NCBI GenBank assembly: GCA_019918135.1
Contig: WBZZ01003076.1
Span: forward strand, 670,001 to 734,000
Direction of reading: 5' to 3'
Source of the DNA: Paulinella micropora
Taxonomy: Eukaryota; Cercozoa; Imbricatea; Euglyphida; Paulinellidae
DNA: 64,000 bases
The position numbers were made by a program, and so were the translations under genes. Position 1 is the stretch's first letter; each line of letters starts with the position of its first letter. The notes under the pieces were generated by a model that was not told the origin of the DNA, ran no database searches, and worked only from the letters and a program-made list of their open reading frames with translations. Positions 61,697-64,000 of the stretch are shown here, piece by piece.

Positions 61697-63985
61697 TCAT
61701 TCCACCACCTCGAAACGATTACCTTGAGTAGTGTCCGGGTGGGATGACGTATCGGTCTCCGAGGCAGTGTTGTAGGCCTGAGCTCGACCGAAATTCGGGT
61801 TGGAGCTTGCCCATGAGCCTCCTCCTCCTCTTGGTGGGGGGGCTGGAGCTCGAACAGCTCTCCCTCCATAAGGGGTATATCCCCGACCTCCTCCTCTTCC
61901 TCTCTGAGGGGTTCCTTGCCACCTCGAGGCTCCTCTCCATGTTCCTCCTCCTCCTGCTCCTCCTGCTCCTCCTCCTCGTCCTCCTGCTCCTCCTCCTCGT
62001 CCTCTTTGAGAGGCCTTTAAGTTCTTTTGTCTCTCCCTTTCCTCCTTCTCCTTCATCCTCTTCATGTAGGTAATGATTGCCTCTCGTAACTCCTCATCAT
62101 CACACATATTGGCATACCAACCTTCGTTCGCAGCGGCAATCTGAAGCATGTTGAAAAGGCCCGGTTCCTTGCCTTCCGTCCTGCTCAGAAAATTTGCCCT
62201 TGCTGTTGGGTTCTGCCTATCATGATTGAAAGAGCAGTCTCTGTTCTCCATCTGTGCCTTACACTGCAAGCCCGCGAACCACCTCCAACATGCGGTCTTC
62301 AGGTCTGACTCTCTCTGTCTCTTCCAACCGGCAACTCTGTTTGTGTACGTGGCTTGTGCGCCAACAGGTACACCGCCTGCCTGTGCCGTATGTGCCTCCG
62401 TGAGCGAGTCCATGTTTGAGCATGCACTCATCACTTCTTGAAACAGTGCTGACGGAGCAACGCTTTGAACCGTATTTTCGAACACGTGTGTCTCGAGGAA
62501 GTTCTTGGACTTCACTGAGCTAAACGTCGAGCATTGTTGTATGAGCCGAGTAAGCTTACTCGGGTTAACTGTGTGTAACGCCGAAAAGAAATAGAGGATG
62601 ATCGACTTGCGGCCATAGAATAGCCCATAGGAGGAAACTACCTCCGTAAGGGTCGCCGCCAAGCCAACAGCACTCCTCAAACTCATCGCCACTGTCTCAA
62701 AGATTTCAAATCCTATGAGAGTACCAGTGCAGAGATGCTGGTATCCATGAGATTGAAAATATGAAATGAGTGTGGCCACCGCCAGTTCACACTGAGCGTC
62801 TAGGCCTGTTGCATTGTTTCTCTTAATCTCCTCCTTCTTTCTCAAAAACTTGTACTGTGTCAGATCAAATCCCTCCGAGACTAGAGATTGGTCAAAAACA
62901 GTAACAAGGGCCTCGTATTGCTGCGTTTCGTCGCAAGGAAAAGCCTTCATGCAGGCATTGATCTCTTTGAGCTTGCTCAAAAGCGAAGCATCAGAGTCTT
63001 TGTCTGAGCTCGTCTTGGCATATAGCATGAGACTTGCCACTCCTCCTTTCTTCCCCTTGAAGGCATATATGATATTTTGTCTGTCCTTCTTCTCCGTGTT
63101 TGTGACCACCACCGTAGTTGAGCCCGGGGTGCAGGGGCTGGTGGGGCAGGAGCTGGTGGGGTCAAATATGTCGGAGGGTGCCTTTGCACCACTCACTTTT
63201 GCTTTCATTCTTTCCAGTCTCATCGTCTTCTCGAACTCCGCCTTCTCTTTCGCCTTCTTCTTCTCAGATATCATCAGCTTTTGAGCATGAGTGATAAAGG
63301 CCACCCATTCAGAAGCAGATCTGAGAAAATTATATTTCTCCACATATTGGTCAACACCTGCTTTGTTGGCGACCGGTGGTGCGTTACTAAGTGATTTAAG
63401 GACAAAGTGATCCTTGGTAGGAATCCATCTCTTCCATGCCTCCTTATGCAGTAACGCACCCATCAACAGTCTGATCTTGGTCAGAACTCTGTCGGTCTTC
63501 TCTAACTCATCAATCACAGGATGAGTTTCTCCTGCTGCCTTAATGCTTTTTTCCATCTCTGCCTTCCCCTCCTCCAAGGCCTTCATTTCCATCGTAAAAA
63601 AATGAAATATGCCACTCGAGTTTTTCGAACCCAGATTGGTCTTCATTTTTGTTACATCGACTGCCTCCTGACCAGTCGCGAGGAATCTGGCCGTTGCTCT
63701 TGGGTTTGTGTACTGGAGGTAACCCTCACATCGTGGGCCGTATGAACGTTCCCAAATCAGGGTTTGAGTGTACACCCCAAAGATAGCATCGAGTAATTCA
63801 AGGTGGGTGTGTGTGTCCCCAAACTTGATATGCTGTATCTTCTTTCTCTTTTCTGGATCAGAGACCAGTTTGCCGAGGAGCTGTGCTGTGTTTGATAATA
63901 GGATATAGACATCCTTTTTAGCACGACTTTTCTCTCTTCTTTGATCCTGAGGGATCCACACATAGGTATCCTTCTCTCCCCCATC
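61697..63985 (-). CDS. Gag with CCCH zinc finger and RGG tail
   Basis: About 755 codons open to the window's right end; no in-frame ATG is seen before the sequence at 63985, so the start is uncertain. The N-terminal two thirds are helical, as in capsid domains, with a coiled coil near 63200-63290. A C-x8-C-x8-C-x3-H motif (CWRWFAGLQC...CSFNH, about 62225-62290) is a CCCH-type finger where most Gag proteins have CCHC knuckles. The C-terminus is a long RGG/Gly-rich tail (about 61800-62000), an RNA-binding feature. It ends at TGA 61697-61699 in context GAA-TGA-CTG, directly followed by pol in the same frame. Confidence 0.65.
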   Translation of the reverse strand, partial: DGGEKDTYVWIPQDQRREKSRAKKDVYILLSNTAQLLGKLVSDPEKRKKIQHIKFGDTHTHLELLDAIFGVYTQTLIWERSYGPRCEGYLQYTNPRATARFLATGQEAVDVTKMKTNLGSKNSSGIFHFFTMEMKALEEGKAEMEKSIKAAGETHPVIDELEKTDRVLTKIRLLMGALLHKEAWKRWIPTKDHFVLKSLSNAPPVANKAGVDQYVEKYNFLRSASEWVAFITHAQKLMISEKKKAKEKAEFEKTMRLERMKAKVSGAKAPSDIFDPTSSCPTSPCTPGSTTVVVTNTEKKDRQNIIYAFKGKKGGVASLMLYAKTSSDKDSDASLLSKLKEINACMKAFPCDETQQYEALVTVFDQSLVSEGFDLTQYKFLRKKEEIKRNNATGLDAQCELAVATLISYFQSHGYQHLCTGTLIGFEIFETVAMSLRSAVGLAATLTEVVSSYGLFYGRKSIILYFFSALHTVNPSKLTRLIQQCSTFSSVKSKNFLETHVFENTVQSVAPSALFQEVMSACSNMDSLTEAHTAQAGGVPVGAQATYTNRVAGWKRQRESDLKTACWRWFAGLQCKAQMENRDCSFNHDRQNPTARANFLSRTEGKEPGLFNMLQIAAANEGWYANMCDDEELREAIITYMKRMKEKEERERQKNLKASQRGRGGGAGGRGGGAGGAGGGGTWRGASRWQGTPQRGRGGGRGYTPYGGRAVRAPAPPPRGGGGSWASSNPNFGRAQAYNTASETDTSSHPDTTQGNRFEVVE

Positions 63986-64000
63986 TTGTTATCAAACTCT

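Noticed and set aside
62814-63284. 156-codon plus-strand ORF opposite gag
   Set aside because: It is the antisense of a well-supported gag frame; the hydrophobic composition is typical of such shadows.

Overview
The window is eukaryotic nuclear DNA, most likely from a protist (a microalga or heterotrophic flagellate). The evidence is GT-AG introns, a chromodomain/SET-type chromatin gene, tRNA-derived SINEs with ATT-microsatellite tails, a decayed Ty3/gypsy retrotransposon and an integrated polinton-like virus (PLV). I cannot name the species from sequence alone. No rRNA genes, true tRNA genes or CRISPR arrays were seen.

Layout. (1) 1-2.0 kb: SINE copies (minus strand) separated by AAT/ATT microsatellites, plus a ~25-bp minisatellite. 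(2) 2.2-9.1 kb: a multi-exon host gene or gene cluster with an acidic/lysine-rich region, a chromodomain, a SET-like domain and a class I (DOT1-like motif I) methyltransferase region. Most of its introns are phase 1, and several carry arrays of the perfect palindrome CAAGGTATACCTTG spaced about 21 bp apart. One intron (4819-7463) contains a decayed fragment of a different PLV (packaging ATPase plus a Pro-rich gene). (3) 9484-30054: a complete 20.6-kb PLV/polinton-type provirus with ~430-bp terminal inverted repeats and a perfect 6-bp target duplication (AACTCA). (4) 30063-54460: three full and one truncated head-to-tail copies of a 7.4-7.9-kb repeat unit without recognisable genes; the units differ mainly in SINE and microsatellite content. 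(5) 54456-54836: a small CCHC zinc-knuckle ORF at the broken end of the array. (6) about 54.84 kb to the window end: a Ty3/gypsy-like element on the minus strand with a CCCH-finger/RGG Gag and a pol broken by many frameshifts.

The provirus carries replication (protein-primed family B DNA polymerase), integration (RVE integrase), morphogenesis (major capsid protein, penton/minor capsid protein, FtsK/HerA-type packaging ATPase, adenain-like cysteine protease, small basic virion-like protein), attachment (long fibre with an S74 chaperone end) and accessory genes (D12 adenine methyltransferase, GIY-YIG nuclease, HIRAN protein, ExoX-C-like protein, membrane or secreted small proteins). Core replication and capsid genes are open, but the fibre, the GIY-YIG gene and the gene after the MCP each carry an in-frame stop. 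The provirus therefore looks recently decayed, or dependent on readthrough.
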